Source: Bacillota bacterium
Lineage (GTDB): Bacteria; Bacillota; Clostridia; Lachnospirales; Cellulosilyticaceae
Direction of reading: 5' to 3'
DNA: 64,000 nucleotides
Assembly (NCBI GenBank): GCA_023410675.1
Contig: JAEYPM010000038.1
Location: 62,001-126,000, forward strand
Of the stretch, positions 33,845 through 43,732 are shown in pieces. The number at the start of each line of letters is the position of its first letter. Within the stretch, counting starts at the first letter, position 1. The notes below the pieces were generated by a model. That model ran no database searches, had not been told where the DNA came from, and saw only the letters and a program-made list of their open reading frames with translations. Made by a program: the position numbers and the translations under genes.

Positions 33845-34822
33845 ATGTGTCTGGAGTTTGAGTTTATACGTAAAGAACAGTATAACTGTATTGAAAATGT
33901 ATTAGCTACTTTAATGAAGACATTAGATAGAGAATATGAACTAATGTTTGCAAAGGCATGGGGATTCACGATGATACCTAGTGAGATTTCAGAAGATGAT
34001 CTTATAGGTTATAGAATAGGTGGTGGAGAGTATAAGGTATGGGAGTGTTTAGAAACATACTACAATGTGAATAGCCAACTGTGTGACAGCGAAAATCACC
34101 TAGAGCAAATTCAAATATTAGATGAGGAACTTTCTAAAGGAAGACAAGTTGTCCTTGAGATAGATGGCTTTTATACTCCTTGGAAGGATGTAGCAAATAA
34201 ATATCATCTGGGACACTATTGTCTTGTTGTAAATAAGGATAAGAAAGAAAATAGTTATGGATGTATTGATCCTTATGAAAATAGCTTAATTAATCCTTTG
34301 CCTAAAGAAAACTTAGAGAAAGGGCATGCAAGATGTATTACCTTAAAAATGAATGATCCCATAGAACCACAATTAGACTGGCAAGATATATTAGTGAATG
34401 CTGCTAAGACTATTTTAATTAAAGAAGATGCAATTAGTGGAGTCGATGGAATGAGGGCATTAGCAAAACGTATTAAACGACATTTTGATATTGCTAGAGA
34501 GATTGAAGGCTATGAAGAAATGATTTGGGTTGCTCCTATTATTTTGCGACTATCTGATATTGGCTCACGTAGATTAAATTTTTCTGAATGTTTAATAAAA
34601 CTGCATGAACATACAGGAATAGAAGAATTACTTGAATTTGCACAAAGAGTAGAAAAAACAGGATGGGATTGGAGACGGGTTAGAAGGACTATAGTAACGA
34701 GTGCAGACGATAGAGACAATGATTATAAATCAACAATTGCTAATATGATAGAGATGATTGCAGACAAAGAGGAAACTATTGCAAAAGATATTCTTGATTT
34801 TGCAAATAGGATGAGGACATGA
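33845..34822 (+). CDS. BtrH-like acyltransferase/cysteine-protease-fold protein (copy 2)
   Basis: About 325 aa, paralogue of the preceding gene. The start is set at the ATG at 33845: GAGGTG lies 8 nt upstream and the N-terminus then aligns residue by residue with copy 1, placing the cysteine at position 15 in both (YNCIENVL). The motifs QVVLEIDGFYTPW, the histidine in LGHYCLVVN and CIDPYEN complete the same triad. The C-terminus again is helical. The stop overlaps the next gene (ATGA). Two copies suggest either two acyl transfers or a heterodimer. Confidence 0.72.
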   Translation: MCLEFEFIRKEQYNCIENVLATLMKTLDREYELMFAKAWGFTMIPSEISEDDLIGYRIGGGEYKVWECLETYYNVNSQLCDSENHLEQIQILDEELSKGRQVVLEIDGFYTPWKDVANKYHLGHYCLVVNKDKKENSYGCIDPYENSLINPLPKENLEKGHARCITLKMNDPIEPQLDWQDILVNAAKTILIKEDAISGVDGMRALAKRIKRHFDIAREIEGYEEMIWVAPIILRLSDIGSRRLNFSECLIKLHEHTGIEELLEFAQRVEKTGWDWRRVRRTIVTSADDRDNDYKSTIANMIEMIADKEETIAKDILDFANRMRT

Positions 34823-35316
34823 ACATGTGTATTCCATCAATCAACAAGAGCAAGTTGTTAGATAAACTATATATGCATATAGTTAAGAAGCCGTATTTAC
34901 TCATATTAAGTATGTTGATAGGCATTATTTTATTTTTGCTTATTGCAATCAATGCCTATAAAGGTGTGTACATAGAGATTGAGGATGCTGTTTTAAATAA
35001 TTCAAAAGGAAACGAGTATGAAATTATAGCAACAATTAATCATAACCTTGAGGTTGATATTAAAGAAAATCAACAAGTGCTTTGGTATCTATCAGAAGAG
35101 GATGTTAGATATACTGGGACAGTTAAAGAAATAAAAAGACTCAGTCAAAACAATAACATCCAATCTAAATTAATAATAGTTATCATACCAAATGATCAGG
35201 GCCTTAAAAGAGCATTTAAGGATAATTTGGATATTGAGCATAAGGTTATTGTAGAAATAATGGTTGATAAAAGAAAATTCATCAATTTTTATGCACGAAA
35301 CAAGGAGAATAATTAA
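34819..35316 (+). CDS. Small membrane-anchored export accessory protein
   Basis: A 165-aa protein with one membrane span (about residues 30-50, YLLILSMLIGIILFLLIAI) and a ~110-residue beta-rich outer domain. It resembles a shortened HlyD-type membrane-fusion protein by position and layout, but I see no diagnostic motif. It overlaps the BtrH-like gene by 4 nt and abuts an ABC exporter directly (next gene starts at the following base). Confidence 0.65.
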   Translation: MNMCIPSINKSKLLDKLYMHIVKKPYLLILSMLIGIILFLLIAINAYKGVYIEIEDAVLNNSKGNEYEIIATINHNLEVDIKENQQVLWYLSEEDVRYTGTVKEIKRLSQNNNIQSKLIIVIIPNDQGLKRAFKDNLDIEHKVIVEIMVDKRKFINFYARNKENN

Positions 35317-37062
35317 GTGGATAAAAAACATATAGTTTTAGAAGTGTTTGAATTTGCTAAAAAGTTTAAGGTTACTTTTTTAAATCTATTTATATGTACG
35401 ATTACAGCTAATTTTCTATCGATGACTTTTCCATTTATTATGTCAATGCTTATTGATGAAGTATTTATACATCAAAATAAAGATTTTTATAGGATGGTTA
35501 TACTAATCTATATTCTTATTTATGTTATACAAGCACTTATGCTATTTTTTCAAGTGCTCATTTGGACCCATTTAACCAACAGATTTTTGTTTGACATTCG
35601 CTTAAAGGTATTTCAAAAAATACAACATTTCACCATAAGAACAATTCAGTTAAAACTTTCTGGAGATTTAGCTGCTATTATCAATAAAGACGTAGATGAA
35701 ATTATGGATTTTATTCATGTAAATTACTTTAATATTATTATTAATTATGTTCAGCTTATAGCGTGTATCGTTTTTGTCATCATTATCAATATAAAAATAG
35801 CACTTGTTTTATTGATAGTTGTTCCTATTGCAACCTATGGTTCGCTTTATTTAGGAAATAAGGTTAAAACAAAAATGACGATCCATCGAGAAAAGTATGG
35901 AAAACATATAAGTTGGGTATATGAAATATTAAATGGAATTCGAGAAATTCACTTAATGAATGGACAAAAAAAAGCAAGCAAAGTTTTTTTAAATGACATA
36001 GCAGTTCTTACGAGACTTAAAGCCAAAATAGCCTGGTTAGACTTAGCTACAGAAAGAGTAAATGTAGGCGTATGTATGCTTTCGAGCATCTGCATCTATA
36101 TTTTTGGGAGTAAGCTTGTTTTATTAGGGGAGTTAACATTAGGTGAGATAACATCTATCGTATGGTATTTTAATCTTTTGAGAAACATTTTAACCGTATT
36201 AAGTCAAAAAACTGTAGGAGCACAAGGAAATCTAGTAGCAATAGGTAAGGTTCTTGCTATTTTAGATGAAAAAGATCAAGAAGACGTTCTTACAGGATAT
36301 GACATCAGCGTAGAGCAGGGTGTAATAAAATTTGACAATGTATCCTTTGCGTATAATGAAGACAATTTTGTTATCGAGAATCTTAATCTAGAGATACAAG
36401 CGGGTGAAAAGATAGCAATTGTTGGTGGGAGCGGCACAGGAAAGACAACGATAACTTCTCTTCTAATAAGGTTTTTTGATAGATATAGAGGGCTTATTTC
36501 AATTGATGGATATGAGATTCGCAATATATCTTTAAGGTCTCTAAGGAAAAATGTAGGGATTGTACAGCAAGAACCCCTTATTTTTAATGAAACAATTAAA
36601 TATAATCTGTTACTAGGGAATCCAAAGGCATCTCCTAAGCAAATTTGGGATGTATGTGAAAAGGCAAATATTGCAGATGTTATTAGAAGTTTACCCAAAG
36701 GGTTAGATACAGTTATAGGTCATAAAGGTATTAATTTATCAGGAGGGCAAAGGCAACGACTGGCAATAGCAAGGATTTTTTTGAAGGATCCTAAAATCAT
36801 AATATTTGATGAGGCAACATCAGCACTGGATAGTGAAACAGAAAGAGAAGTACAAAAAGCATGGAATATGCTTAGTCAAAATAGAACAACCATTATTATT
36901 GCTCATAGGCTCTCAACGATATCTGAGACGGATCGGGTAGCTGTACTACAAGATGGAAAAGTAGTATCTTTTGATCATCATGCAAATCTGCTTAAAAGCT
37001 GTGAAGTATATAAAAAGCTTTTTGAGAAGCAGTATGTGAGACAGGAGAAGCATGCAATATGA
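35317..37062 (+). CDS. ABC exporter, fused membrane and ATPase domains (half-transporter 1)
   Basis: A 581-aa type I ABC half-transporter: six membrane segments in residues ~15-300, then an ATPase with GGSGTGKTT (about 371), signature LSGGQRQRLAIARIF, Walker B KIIIFDEATSALDSE and the H-loop IIIAHRLST. The GTG start follows directly on the previous stop. No N-terminal peptidase domain, so it does not cleave a leader. It overlaps the second half-transporter by ATGA; the pair probably forms a heterodimer that exports the product. Confidence 0.92.
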   Translation: MDKKHIVLEVFEFAKKFKVTFLNLFICTITANFLSMTFPFIMSMLIDEVFIHQNKDFYRMVILIYILIYVIQALMLFFQVLIWTHLTNRFLFDIRLKVFQKIQHFTIRTIQLKLSGDLAAIINKDVDEIMDFIHVNYFNIIINYVQLIACIVFVIIINIKIALVLLIVVPIATYGSLYLGNKVKTKMTIHREKYGKHISWVYEILNGIREIHLMNGQKKASKVFLNDIAVLTRLKAKIAWLDLATERVNVGVCMLSSICIYIFGSKLVLLGELTLGEITSIVWYFNLLRNILTVLSQKTVGAQGNLVAIGKVLAILDEKDQEDVLTGYDISVEQGVIKFDNVSFAYNEDNFVIENLNLEIQAGEKIAIVGGSGTGKTTITSLLIRFFDRYRGLISIDGYEIRNISLRSLRKNVGIVQQEPLIFNETIKYNLLLGNPKASPKQIWDVCEKANIADVIRSLPKGLDTVIGHKGINLSGGQRQRLAIARIFLKDPKIIIFDEATSALDSETEREVQKAWNMLSQNRTTIIIAHRLSTISETDRVAVLQDGKVVSFDHHANLLKSCEVYKKLFEKQYVRQEKHAI

Positions 37063-38807
37063 TAGATTTATTTAAAAAAAGAATTTCTATTTTACGCTCA
37101 TTAAAAGACCTATTAAAGCCAAGAAGAAAAAATTTAATAATAATTTCTATAGGTAAGATTCTTATATTATTACTTGGACTTTTAATGCCCATATTTAACA
37201 AATTAATTATAGATGATGTTCTCTTGGCAAAAAAATCAGGTATTTTAATATGGATATGTATAGGGATTATAGTTGTTTACGTTCTTGAAACACTTGTAAT
37301 GATCCTAACAAAAAGTTCAGAAAATAAGGCCTATCAAAAGACGTTGTTCTCTATTAAATCTAAGTTATGGCATATTCTATTAAGACAAAATAATGAGTTT
37401 TATGAAGAATATGGCGTTGGTGATTTAAAAAATAGACTTGATAATGATATGCTGGCATTTGAAAAGTTTTTACCAGAACAAGTATTTCTTTATTTTTTCG
37501 AGCTTATAACAGCACTTGCTATTGCAAGTATAATTATTTTTATGAACTTTAAGTTAGCTTTTCTGGGGTTAATCATATTACCCTTAACCTTTTTTATTAC
37601 AGCTCAAATGGGTAAAAGTGTTACAAAGTCAGTTGAAAAGTATAGAACTGTTTGGGGCGAATATGAAAACTGGTTAGTTAACGACATTCGTGGATATAAA
37701 GAAGTAAAGGCACTTAATATTCAGAAGAAAGAACAAAGTAAATTTATCTGGCATTGGAAAAAGCTATGTAATTATAACTTTAGAAAGTGGATGGTTTGGT
37801 TTGCAAATTTAAACTTCATTATCTTAAGAGATACTTTTATTGTCAACTTAAGTTTGTATTTTATAGGAGCTATCTTAATATTTAATGGAGAAATAACAGT
37901 AGGTAGTTTATTAGTTTTCAAAGTATATTATGAAAAAATGATGCTAAGTATTAATAAGTTAAGTGAGTTAGATATGAACTTAAGCAATGACTTACCAGCT
38001 ATTATGCGTGTTTATGAAATGATAGAAAAGGAAGAAGTTAAGGAATCAAAAAGTGAATATCAAATAAACAACGTAACGATTCAATTTCAAAATGTATCTT
38101 TTAAATATAATTCTCAAAAAAAGTATGCTCTTCAAGATATTCAGCTTACGGTTAAGCAAGGTCAAAAACTAGCCATAGTAGGCGGTAGTGGTTCAGGAAA
38201 GAGTACACTCCTTAAGCTTATCGTAGGATTTTATAAGCCAAGTAAAGGAGAAATTACAATTGATGGCTATCCGCTTAAAGCAATTAAAAGAAAGGAACTT
38301 TATGATTATATAGGTATTGTAATGCAGGAGAATATTTTATTTAACATGAGTATTATAGATAACCTAAGACTTGCAAAACCATCGGCAACTATGGAAGAAA
38401 TTATAAACGCTTGTGAGTGTGCTGGAATGATGGATGTCATAGAGCGTTTGCCAAAAGGCTTCAATACGGTTATAGGAGAAGGAGGCTCAAAGCTTAGTGG
38501 AGGGCAAAAGCAAAGATTATGTATTGCACGAGTAATCATTAGAAATCCTAAGATCATAATTTTTGATGAGGCCACTTCTGCATTAGATTATCAATCTGAA
38601 AAGATTATCAATGAGACAATCGAAAAAATCTCTAAGGAAAAGACAGTTATTGTTATTGCACATAGACTTTCTTCAATATTATCCATGGAAAGAGTTGTTG
38701 TGTTAGAAAATGGATTAATTGTTGGAGATGGAACGCATAAAGAATTAATAAATACAAATAAAGTATATAAAAGCTTATTTGAGAGTCAGTATAAGTTAGC
38801 TAACTAA
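37059..38807 (+). CDS. ABC exporter, fused membrane and ATPase domains (half-transporter 2)
   Basis: A 582-aa partner of the preceding transporter: six membrane segments then an ATPase with GGSGSGKST, signature LSGGQKQRLCIARVI, Walker B KIIIFDEATSALDYQ and IVIAHRLSS. Both half-transporters keep the catalytic glutamate after Walker B, so both ATP sites may be active. Translationally coupled to the first half. Confidence 0.92.
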   Translation: MIDLFKKRISILRSLKDLLKPRRKNLIIISIGKILILLLGLLMPIFNKLIIDDVLLAKKSGILIWICIGIIVVYVLETLVMILTKSSENKAYQKTLFSIKSKLWHILLRQNNEFYEEYGVGDLKNRLDNDMLAFEKFLPEQVFLYFFELITALAIASIIIFMNFKLAFLGLIILPLTFFITAQMGKSVTKSVEKYRTVWGEYENWLVNDIRGYKEVKALNIQKKEQSKFIWHWKKLCNYNFRKWMVWFANLNFIILRDTFIVNLSLYFIGAILIFNGEITVGSLLVFKVYYEKMMLSINKLSELDMNLSNDLPAIMRVYEMIEKEEVKESKSEYQINNVTIQFQNVSFKYNSQKKYALQDIQLTVKQGQKLAIVGGSGSGKSTLLKLIVGFYKPSKGEITIDGYPLKAIKRKELYDYIGIVMQENILFNMSIIDNLRLAKPSATMEEIINACECAGMMDVIERLPKGFNTVIGEGGSKLSGGQKQRLCIARVIIRNPKIIIFDEATSALDYQSEKIINETIEKISKEKTVIVIAHRLSSILSMERVVVLENGLIVGDGTHKELINTNKVYKSLFESQYKLAN

Positions 38808-38861
38808 AGAGATATAGAGAAATAACTAAAGAGATAAAAAAATATAAGGAGGAAGTACATA

Positions 38862-41800
38862 GTGTCTTTAGGTTTGTTCAATAAATTTATATTACGAAAA
38901 CAGGATGAAGAGCTAATTAATGAAATAGGACTGTTTGCTGACCATGAAAGAAAGAGAGACCAAGCAGTAAAAGAAGGAGAAGTATATGATGAATTTTGCA
39001 TAGAAACATTAAAAGAGCTCAAATATGAACTACAAGGGTACTTATTAGCAGCTTATCAAATATTATTGTTTAAATATACTAGAGAAGAGTCAAGCGTATT
39101 TGGATTTGTGAATGAAGATACTAATCCATTTGATGTAAGAATAATATTTGGGCAAGTTGATGCTAAAACAACGCTAAAGACCTTGTATGAAAATCATAAA
39201 GAGCTAATGAAGGACAAGCTTTTTAATACAATGTATTTGATTGGATACAACAAAGGTGAACAGAAGATTGATACAGACTTTATATTTAGAATAAATAAAC
39301 AAGAAAATAGAATAAAGATTCATTTAAGTTATAATGTAAATCTTTACAAAGAACCTACGATGAAAGCGTTTGTTAAGCATTTTGTCCATATAGTAAAGCA
39401 GCTTATGAATAATAATGAAGTTATGGTAAAAGACATTGAGATCATCTCAGAAGAAGAGAAACAAAATATATTACAAGCATTTAATGAAAAAGAAGGTGGA
39501 TTCCCCAATAAACCAAGTCATAGAGTTTTTGAAGATATTGTAATTGGTAATAAACATAAAGTGGCACTTATTGATCAAGAGAGAGAAATGACTTATGAAG
39601 AGCTTAATCAAAGAGCAAATCAATTAGCCCATAAGCTTATAGAGTTAGGCGTTCACCAAGAAGAAATTGTTGGGATTATGATGGATCGATCTTTAGAGAT
39701 GATCATAGCTATGCTTGGAATTTTAAAAGCGGGAGGGGCTTATTTACCCATTGATAGTGAATACCCCGAGGAAAGAAAGATCTTTATGATTTCAGATAGC
39801 AAAGTAAATATCTTATTAATAAGGGAAGGGATTGTAACACCAAGTGAGTATAAAGGGAATATAGTTTGTGTAGATTCAAAACAACCATTAGAAGAAGATT
39901 ATCCTAACATTGAAAAGAACATAGATCCAGATAATTTATGTTATGTTATTTATACCTCAGGATCTACTGGTAATCCAAAGGGGGTTATGGTAGAACATAA
40001 GGGTGTTGTGAGACTAGTTATTAACACAAATTATATTCAATTTCAAGAAGATGATAGAATCTTACAAGCATCGTCACCGGTTTTTGATGCAGCGACATTT
40101 GAAATTTGGGGATCACTTTTAAATGGGCTTGGTTTGTGTATAGTCAGTAAAGAGGCAACATTAAGTGCTAAAGGACTTAAAGAAGCTATTGAAAGAAATA
40201 AAATAACTATACTTTGGCTAACTTCGGCTTTATTTAATCAAATTACAGATCAAGATGCATCCGTTTATGCACCCCTTAGATATTTATTGGTTGGCGGTGA
40301 TATCGTAAGTGTCAAATATATGAATAGAGTTAAAAAAATGCATCCTCATATTATAACCATAAATGGATATGGGCCAACTGAAAATACCACATTTTCCACT
40401 TGTCATATCATTGATGAATTCTATGAGAAAAATATTCCTATTGGAAAACCGATTAGTCACTCAACAGCTTATGTAGTAGATGAAGGAAACAACTTACAGC
40501 CTATTGGTGTACCTGGGGAAATTTGCTTTGGAGGAAGTGGTGTTGCAAGGGGCTATTTAAATAGAGAAGATCTTACAAGAGAAAAGTTTGTTAAAAGTCC
40601 ATTTAATTCTGAGGATACTGTTTATTATTCAGGAGACTTAGGACGTTGGCTATGTGATGGAACAATTGAGTTTTTAGGTAGGATTGATTCTCAAGTTAAA
40701 ATAAGGGGTTATAGAATTGAGATAGGAGAAGTAGAAGCTTGTTTGCTTCAGAATAAGGATATTAAAGAGGCAGTAGTTCTTGTTAAACAAGGATCTGATA
40801 ATGAAAAATTGCTCTATGCCTATTTAACTTCAGATAGGGAACTTACGGTTAGTGAACTTAGGGAATATTTATTAGGTAAGCTACCTGCCTATATGGTACC
40901 TTCTCATTATATTCAAGTTGAAAATATGCCACTTAATACAAGTGGGAAGGTAGATAAAAGGGCACTTCTAAAACTGCAAGGAAAGATGAAAACTGGTGCA
41001 GAGTATGTAGAGCCGAGAACAGAGGAAGAAAAGAAGTTAGCAGAGATTTGGCAAGAAGTGTTAGAAGTTTATCCAATAGGCATCGGTGATAAATTCTTTG
41101 ATTTAGGTGGAGATTCCTTGAGTGCTGCAAGAATTTGTGTGATGGCTCATGATGCAAATATAGAACTTGAAGTTTCAGATATTCTCTCAAAAAGAACCAT
41201 CGAAAATATTTTGACTGTAGGTAATGGGGAGAATGAAGAACTAGACCAGTTTACTCTAGTACAAAATAGATATTACTTAAAAGACTATGGCAATTTAAGC
41301 AATATTCAAGGAGAAGAAGCAATCACGCATTACAATAAAGAAAGGCACTATACAAAAAATGAACTTAAAGTAGTTGCCCAAAATGAGATAACAACATATT
41401 TGCACAGGAGTTTACCACTATGTGTATTGCTTGCATATGAGAACTATAAACCATGGTACTATTGTAACTATATTCAAGTTTTCTCATATGAGGATGAAAA
41501 TGGATTTGTTGAGCTCAATTATTTGGATACGAGAGATTCTTATAGTGAGATTTTAGATGTGATTTGTCTTGGCTATCATTTGTTAGATAAAGAAAATAAT
41601 ATTGTAGAGTTTGTAAAAAATAAGATCAATTTAGGCTACTATATCATTATAAATTTAGATGAATATGAGCTTTCTAATAAAAAAGATTATTTAAAGAATC
41701 ATTTTGTTCATCCTTCGCTCATTTATGGATATGATGACGACACGTCAACTGTTAAGGCGATAGGTTTTAACAAAGAAAGATTATTTATAGAAATTGAGTT

Positions 41801-42416
41801 TAGTTATGAAGAACTAAAAGGATCTTATGATAGTAGCAAAGAATACTTTGTAGATTATGCTCCATGGTGTGCGTGGTCAGCTATTCAGCTTATAAAGCCA
41901 AAAGTAAACGCACCTTTGTTTCCTTTTAGTATTAGCAAATTTATGAGAGATCTAAAGGAGTATATATATTCTATAGAAGATACTTATAGACTTTATAACT
42001 TTGAATATCCGAGGGAAAAAATAAAATATGGTTTAGATGTGTATGATGTATTGGGCAACAAGCTAAATGAAATGTTAAATGGTAAATTTAGTATCGACTA
42101 TAGAGCACTTCATTTATTATCAGAACACAAAAAATGCCTCTACGATAAAATAACTTATATCATAGAAAAATATAGGATAAATGGAGATATTACAGTACAT
42201 ACTGAGTCCTTGATGCAACTAGTAAAAACATTTAATGATATTCGATTAAAATATTTAGCAGAAGCTTTTTCTAATTTTGATATCAATTGTCTCACGAATA
42301 CCCAAATTCAAATGATTAATGAAGTAACAAAAGAGATAAATAACCTTAAAGAAAAGGAATTTGATGTACTAGAAAAAATTTATAAATCGCTCGAACTGTA
42401 CTTTAATAGCAATTAA
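38862..42416 (+). CDS. One-module NRPS: condensation remnant - adenylation (Val-like) - PCP - BtrH-like domain
   Basis: A 1184-aa synthetase. Residues ~40-205 match only the C-terminal half of a condensation domain and lack HHxxxDG. The adenylation domain (~215-710) has YVIYTSGSTGNPKGV (361 onward), GYGPTEN and NTSGKVDKR. Reading its pocket by alignment to GrsA gives D-A-F-W-L-G-G-T-F-K, one change from the valine code DAFWIGGTFK. DLGGDSLSAA (~748) is the carrier-protein serine. The last ~350 residues resemble the two BtrH-like genes (cysteine in LPLCVLLAY, GYYIIINLDEYE, histidine in HFVHPSLIYGYDD) but the DPY aspartate is replaced. No thioesterase or reductase. AAGGAGG before the GTG start. 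Confidence 0.88.
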   Translation: MSLGLFNKFILRKQDEELINEIGLFADHERKRDQAVKEGEVYDEFCIETLKELKYELQGYLLAAYQILLFKYTREESSVFGFVNEDTNPFDVRIIFGQVDAKTTLKTLYENHKELMKDKLFNTMYLIGYNKGEQKIDTDFIFRINKQENRIKIHLSYNVNLYKEPTMKAFVKHFVHIVKQLMNNNEVMVKDIEIISEEEKQNILQAFNEKEGGFPNKPSHRVFEDIVIGNKHKVALIDQEREMTYEELNQRANQLAHKLIELGVHQEEIVGIMMDRSLEMIIAMLGILKAGGAYLPIDSEYPEERKIFMISDSKVNILLIREGIVTPSEYKGNIVCVDSKQPLEEDYPNIEKNIDPDNLCYVIYTSGSTGNPKGVMVEHKGVVRLVINTNYIQFQEDDRILQASSPVFDAATFEIWGSLLNGLGLCIVSKEATLSAKGLKEAIERNKITILWLTSALFNQITDQDASVYAPLRYLLVGGDIVSVKYMNRVKKMHPHIITINGYGPTENTTFSTCHIIDEFYEKNIPIGKPISHSTAYVVDEGNNLQPIGVPGEICFGGSGVARGYLNREDLTREKFVKSPFNSEDTVYYSGDLGRWLCDGTIEFLGRIDSQVKIRGYRIEIGEVEACLLQNKDIKEAVVLVKQGSDNEKLLYAYLTSDRELTVSELREYLLGKLPAYMVPSHYIQVENMPLNTSGKVDKRALLKLQGKMKTGAEYVEPRTEEEKKLAEIWQEVLEVYPIGIGDKFFDLGGDSLSAARICVMAHDANIELEVSDILSKRTIENILTVGNGENEELDQFTLVQNRYYLKDYGNLSNIQGEEAITHYNKERHYTKNELKVVAQNEITTYLHRSLPLCVLLAYENYKPWYYCNYIQVFSYEDENGFVELNYLDTRDSYSEILDVICLGYHLLDKENNIVEFVKNKINLGYYIIINLDEYELSNKKDYLKNHFVHPSLIYGYDDDTSTVKAIGFNKERLFIEIEFSYEELKGSYDSSKEYFVDYAPWCAWSAIQLIKPKVNAPLFPFSISKFMRDLKEYIYSIEDTYRLYNFEYPREKIKYGLDVYDVLGNKLNEMLNGKFSIDYRALHLLSEHKKCLYDKITYIIEKYRINGDITVHTESLMQLVKTFNDIRLKYLAEAFSNFDINCLTNTQIQMINEVTKEINNLKEKEFDVLEKIYKSLELYFNSN

Positions 42417-42448
42417 GGGACAGAATATATAGAATATTGGGGGGGAAT

Positions 42449-43573
42449 ATGAATACATATAGTTTTGTTATTCCAACATATCAAAGCAAGAAGCTTATTA
42501 GAAATACTTTGCAAGCTTTAAATTATCTACAACTCAATGAACATATAAGTTATGAAGTTATAGTTGTTGATGATGGCTCAACAGATGGAACCTTTGAATA
42601 TATCAAAGACGTTAATAAAAGTTACAAACTAGATTATATTTACTTACCTAGATGTAAAAATTCGTCAAGATCTAGAGCTAGAAATCATGGAATAAGAAAA
42701 GCTTTAGGCAATATTGTTGTTTTTATTGATGGAGATATCTTGGTTAAGCCAAATTATTTAATTCAATTAGATGAGTATTTTAAGCATAGTGAAGATATTG
42801 CTGTAGCTGGAACGAGATTATTATTAAATGAACCCATTGATGAAGATATTGTAGAGAACAAGCGTATATTTGATAATGAAATATTGCAGTTATTAGATAT
42901 AGGTATTGATTTTAGACATAAAATTTTTAGTGATTTATCTTATAATGCTGGTTCGATGAAGACGCCATTTTTATTTGCGTTAACATGCAATCTCGCAGTA
43001 CCTAAAAAATGGATTGAGCTAGTTAATGGATTTGATGAAGACCTAAAAAAATGGGGCGTTGAAGATATTGAATTTGTTTATAGACTTTATTTAAAAGGCT
43101 TAAAAATAGTTCTAAATAATAGAAATGAGGTTATTCATCAATTTCATGGAATTAAAGAAGCAGATGTGGTAAATGAAAATCAAATACATGAGGTTGACTA
43201 TAACACTTCTGTATTTATAAAAAAACATCCAAATTTTATGGGACTTTCAGAAGAAGAGATCTATGCACTTTTTAGAAGCATCGCTACACATTATAAAAAG
43301 CTTGAAGAGGAAGATATATCCGTTTATATTGCTATTGAGTTTAATAATATTAATAAAATTAATGTTTTAAAAGAAGAAATCAATAAGCTCATTCATTTTG
43401 AGAAAACTAAAGTTGTCATTTATGACTATGTAGGGAGTTTTGAATTAGATATATGGCTTCAACTTCAAACGAAAACAAAGGCAAAGTTGTGTTATTATCC
43501 CTGCTTTAAAACAATCTATAATAAACATACTGTAGAAAATATAGACCAGTGTGTCTATAAACTAAAAATATAA
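42449..43573 (+). CDS. Family 2 glycosyltransferase
   Basis: About 374 aa. The GT-A fold is clear: SFVIPTYQSKKLI at the N-terminus, VIVVDDGSTDGT, RARNHGIRKALGN and VVFIDGDILVKP with the metal-binding DxD-type motif. Residues 170-230 (KWIELVNGFDEDLKKWGVEDIEFVYRLYLKG) match the galactosyltransferase-like second half (WGxED). Start at the ATG at 42449 after a run of seven G; a TTG 12 nt upstream is unlikely. It is last in the operon, so the peptide product may be glycosylated, or the gene serves the cell surface. Confidence 0.85.
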   Translation: MNTYSFVIPTYQSKKLIRNTLQALNYLQLNEHISYEVIVVDDGSTDGTFEYIKDVNKSYKLDYIYLPRCKNSSRSRARNHGIRKALGNIVVFIDGDILVKPNYLIQLDEYFKHSEDIAVAGTRLLLNEPIDEDIVENKRIFDNEILQLLDIGIDFRHKIFSDLSYNAGSMKTPFLFALTCNLAVPKKWIELVNGFDEDLKKWGVEDIEFVYRLYLKGLKIVLNNRNEVIHQFHGIKEADVVNENQIHEVDYNTSVFIKKHPNFMGLSEEEIYALFRSIATHYKKLEEEDISVYIAIEFNNINKINVLKEEINKLIHFEKTKVVIYDYVGSFELDIWLQLQTKTKAKLCYYPCFKTIYNKHTVENIDQCVYKLKI

Positions 43574-43579
43574 AATCAA

Positions 43580-43623
43580 AAACAAACTTTTTAGACCTAG
43601 GTGTTTAAAAGGTTTGTTTTTTT
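43580..43623 (+). terminator. Intrinsic terminator closing the natural-product cluster
   Basis: AAACAAACTTTTTAGAC (43580-43596) pairs with GTTTAAAAGGTTTGTTT (from 43603) with one or two mismatches, followed by a T-run. Confidence 0.85.
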
Positions 43624-43658
43624 AGAAAAGAAGGAGTATTTAAGTAAAGAGTGGTTCA

Positions 43659-43667
43659 TGTTATAAT
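43659..43667 (+). promoter_or_regulatory. Extended -10 promoter element of the GH9 cellulase gene
   Basis: TGTTATAAT at 43659-43667 (TGn-TATAAT) with no clear -35 box, 65 nt before the GTG start. Confidence 0.45.
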
Positions 43668-43732
43668 ATCAACTATGAATATTTTACTAATTTCATACAA
43701 ATTAAACATCTTTAGCGTGAGGGGGAAGGCAA

